From NCBI GenBank assembly GCA_036379455.1, contig DASVGQ010000101.1, forward strand, positions 1-15,545: 15,545 nucleotides of DNA, written 5' to 3'. The position numbers and the translations under genes were made by a program. A model generated the notes under the pieces. The model ran no database searches, had not been told where the DNA came from, and saw only the letters and a list, made by a program, of their open reading frames with translations. The stretch is from SCRT01 sp036379455. Lineage in GTDB: Bacteria; Pseudomonadota; Gammaproteobacteria; Nevskiales; Nevskiaceae. Below are positions 13,672 to 15,545 of this stretch, piece after piece. How positions within the stretch are numbered: the stretch's first letter is position 1; every line of letters starts with the position of its first letter.

Positions 13672-14738
13672 GGCGCCGCGTCCGACGGCGGCCACAGCGC
13701 CCCGCCCGTCGGGCCACGCAGGTGCTCGCTCCAGCTCGCTTCGATGCGGTCGATGACCTCGTCGGGCAGCAGCACGTAGCCGAGGCTGCTGGCGATGTCG
13801 CGGCCGTGCCGGAACCCCCAGTCGAAGAAGCGCAGCAGCGCGACGGTCGTGTGCGGGTCGCCGCTGCGGCGTGGGATGAGCACGAAGGTGGCGCCGGTGA
13901 TGGGCCAGCTTGCGGCGCCGGGCTGGTTGTCGAGCGTCAGGTCAAAGCCCGTCGCGGCGTCGAAGAGTGCGTGGCTTGCCGCCGCCTCGAAGGAGGCGAG
14001 CGACGGCGCGACGGCCCGACCGTCGGGATTGATGAGACGCGTGTAGTCGAGCTTTGCCTGCAGTACGTAGGTGTATTCGATGTAGCCGATGGCGCCGCGC
14101 GTGTTGCGCACCATGTTCGCGACCGCCTCGTTGCCCTTGGCGCCGATTCCGACCGGCCATTCCACCATGGTGTTGGCACCGACCTGCCGGCGCCACCCGG
14201 CGTCGGCGGTGCTCAGGTAGTGCGTGAATACGAAGGTCGTGCCCGAGGCGTCGGCCCGGTACACGGGCGCGATCCAGACGTGCGGCAGTGTCACGCCGGG
14301 GTTGAGCGCGCGGATCTCGGGTGCGTCCCAGAAGTGCAGGCGTCCGAGGTAGATCCCCGCCAGCACCCGGGCGTCGAGCACCAGCCGTCCCGGTGCGATG
14401 CCCGGGAGGTTCACGACCGGCACCACGCCGCCGATCAGCTGCGGCCACTGCCACAGCCCGTCGCGATGCAGCTTGCGCACGTCCAGCGGCCAGTCCGTAG
14501 CGCCGAAGGCAACCGTGCCGGCCCTGACCTGGCGGATGCCGGCTCCGGAGCCGATCGACTGATAGTTGAGGCCTATGCCGGTGCGCTGTTCGTAGACCGC
14601 GGCCCACTTGCCGTACACCGGGTAGGCGAAGGTCGAACCGGCGCCGGTGATGCCGGTGACCGGCGCCGCGGCCGCCGTTCCGGCTGCCGCTGCCGCGCAC
14701 AGCGTCAACAAGATCCCGGTGACGCGAGCGATCCGCAT
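13668..14738 (-). CDS. pstS: Periplasmic phosphate-binding protein PstS
   Basis: Binds phosphate in the periplasm and hands it to PstC/PstA. The 356-residue precursor has a signal peptide MRIARVTGILLTLCAAAAAG with a likely cut after an Ala near position 25. The mature part starts PVTGITGAGSTFAYPVYGKW. Phosphate ligands known from E. coli PstS are conserved with exact spacing: Thr36-Phe37, Ser64, Asp82, Arg161, and Ser165-Gly166-Thr167 in RADASGTTFVF. Other shared stretches are IGGVVPVVNLPGI (102-114) and GAIGYIEYTYVLQ (215-227). The start at 14738 has GGAG about eight bases upstream; a longer frame from 14789 would hide the signal peptide. Its end overlaps pstC by four bases. It lies 63 bases after the RimK-like gene. 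I see no recognisable Pho box in those 63 bases. Confidence 0.98.
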   Translation of the reverse strand: MRIARVTGILLTLCAAAAAGTAAAAPVTGITGAGSTFAYPVYGKWAAVYEQRTGIGLNYQSIGSGAGIRQVRAGTVAFGATDWPLDVRKLHRDGLWQWPQLIGGVVPVVNLPGIAPGRLVLDARVLAGIYLGRLHFWDAPEIRALNPGVTLPHVWIAPVYRADASGTTFVFTHYLSTADAGWRRQVGANTMVEWPVGIGAKGNEAVANMVRNTRGAIGYIEYTYVLQAKLDYTRLINPDGRAVAPSLASFEAAASHALFDAATGFDLTLDNQPGAASWPITGATFVLIPRRSGDPHTTVALLRFFDWGFRHGRDIASSLGYVLLPDEVIDRIEASWSEHLRGPTGGALWPPSDAAP

Positions 14739-14751
14739 CGTCACGCTCCGC

Positions 14752-14770
14752 GGTGGCGGGACGAGCCACC
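14752..14770 (-). promoter_or_regulatory. Small hairpin in the pstS leader
   Basis: GGTGGC and GCCACC (14752-14757 and 14765-14770) form a 6-bp stem with a seven-base loop, ending two bases before the GGAG Shine-Dalgarno of pstS on the minus strand. No T-tract follows, so it is not a typical terminator of the RimK-like gene. It may modulate pstS initiation or mRNA stability, or be a chance stem. Confidence 0.2.
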
Positions 14771-14801
14771 CTTGCGCGGCTGCGTGCACGGTGCAACGGC
14801 C

Positions 14802-15545
14802 TCAGGCGCGCGCGACGCGCGTCTGGGCGTCGAGGTGGCGCACGAAATAGGCCATGACCCTTTCGTACAGCCGCGTCTTGAGCACCATATCCTCGACGCC
14901 TGCGTCGATGCTGGGGTTGTCGTTGACCTCGATGACCTTGATGGTCCCGCCGACCTGCTTGAGGTCGACCCCATAGAGGCCGTGGCCGATCAGGCGCGTC
15001 GCCCGCAGGGCGGTGCGCACCACGGCCTTGGGTGCGTCCTCGATGGCCAGCGTCTCGTGCCCGCCCTCGTGAATGGCACCGCGCCCGTCGCGCTTGACGA
15101 TCTGCCAGTGGCTCGGCGCCATGTAGTAGCGGCAGGCGTAGAGCGGCTCGTCGTCGAGGATGCCGATGCGCCAGTCGTACTCCGTAGGCTCGTAGGCCTG
15201 CGCGACGATGAGATCGGAGCGGCTCAGCAGGCTCCGCGTCTTGCGCTTGAACTCGGCCTCGTTCTCGGCCTTGATGACGCCCATCGAGAACTGCGAATCG
15301 GGCTGCTTGAGCACCATCGGGAAGCCCAGCTCGCGTACCGCCTCGACGAGGTTGCCGCGATGCAGCACCAGCGTCTTCGGCGTCGGGATGCGGTTGCGCG
15401 CCAGCAGCTGCGCGAGGAACACCTTGTTCGCACAGCGCAGGATGTCCTCGGGGTGGTCGATCACCACCAGGCCTTCGCGCGCGGCGCGGCGCGCGAAGCG
15501 GTAGGTGTGGTGGTTGACGGCAGTGGTCTCGCGGATGAACAGCGC
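14802..15545 (-). CDS. RimK-family ATP-grasp ligase (RimK-like, long form), N-terminus outside the window
   Basis: ATP-grasp ligase related to RimK, which joins amino acids such as glutamate through an acyl-phosphate intermediate; the acceptor here is unknown. The 247 visible residues contain the end of a preceding region, LFIRETTAVNHHTYRFARRA, and the whole ATP-grasp part. Visible ATP-grasp marks are FPMVLKQPDSQFSMGV (ATP-binding Lys and flexible loop), DWRIGILDDEPLYACRYYM, and the metal-binding VIEVNDNPSIDAGVED near the C-terminus. The RETTAVNHHTYRFA stretch is typical of the long RimK-like proteins that carry an extra N-terminal domain (RLAN), rather than of classical RimK, but that domain would lie beyond base 15545. 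An internal GTG at 15467 is not the true start, since the frame stays open to the edge. It ends 63 bases before pstS on the same strand with no obvious terminator, so read-through into pst is possible. Confidence 0.9.
   Translation of the reverse strand, partial: ALFIRETTAVNHHTYRFARRAAREGLVVIDHPEDILRCANKVFLAQLLARNRIPTPKTLVLHRGNLVEAVRELGFPMVLKQPDSQFSMGVIKAENEAEFKRKTRSLLSRSDLIVAQAYEPTEYDWRIGILDDEPLYACRYYMAPSHWQIVKRDGRGAIHEGGHETLAIEDAPKAVVRTALRATRLIGHGLYGVDLKQVGGTIKVIEVNDNPSIDAGVEDMVLKTRLYERVMAYFVRHLDAQTRVARA

Noticed and set aside
11140..13779. An 879-codon plus-strand open frame opposite pstB, pstA and pstC, and other long antisense frames opposite purL.
   Set aside because: They are rich in Arg, His, Ala and Asp with no domain pattern, as expected for shadow frames of high-GC genes; the opposite strand encodes clear, full-length conserved proteins.
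14739..14801. A Pho box upstream of pstS.
   Set aside because: No pair of CTGTCAT-like direct repeats with 11-base periodicity was seen in the spacer; a site within the upstream coding region cannot be excluded.

Overview
The window reads as chromosomal DNA of a high-GC proteobacterium, roughly 70 percent GC by eye. The close match of PurL, PstSCAB and the YbdL-type aminotransferase to the E. coli proteins, plus a DUF1820 gene and a RimK-like ATP-grasp protein, points to a gammaproteobacterium. A GMC oxidoreductase and an orphan LivJ-type binding protein are more typical of metabolically versatile soil or water lineages. I cannot name a genus. All genes that lie fully inside the window have intact frames. 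I see no rRNA, tRNA, CRISPR array, insertion sequence or phage gene.

Layout from left to right: a GMC-family flavoprotein on the minus strand (C-terminus cut by the left edge, 1-1418) is divergent from a plus-strand periplasmic binding protein of the branched-chain amino acid type (1805-2986). A perfect 12-bp stem (3063-3090) separates that gene from a convergent minus-strand amidase of the indoleacetamide/mandelamide hydrolase type (3096-4487). After a 251-bp gap, everything to the right edge is on the minus strand. In transcription order this is: RimK-like ATP-grasp ligase (partial, 15545-14802), pstS, pstC, pstA, pstB, DUF1820, a YycJ-type metallo-beta-lactamase-fold hydrolase, purL, and a methionine aminotransferase (ybdL).

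The right two-thirds looks like two adjoining transcription units. The first is the high-affinity phosphate importer pstSCAB, whose genes are coupled by a 4-bp overlap, a zero-base junction and a 3-base gap. No phoU follows pstB. The second is DUF1820-MBL-purL-ybdL, with gaps of 10, 31 and 32 bases and a possible promoter (GATAAT, 10945-10950) in the 76-base gap after pstB. The left third is a catabolic-looking neighbourhood (oxidoreductase, solute-binding protein, amidase) whose substrate cannot be read from sequence.

The most unusual non-coding signal is an 18-bp sequence that folds into a 6-bp hairpin with a TTCG loop. It occurs once in each of the two longest intergenic gaps, in opposite orientations. 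I found no convincing new multi-gene system. The observations worth checking are that repeat, the phoU-less pst operon next to DUF1820, the tight coupling of pstS to pstC, and the linkage of an uncharacterised hydrolase to a purine gene.
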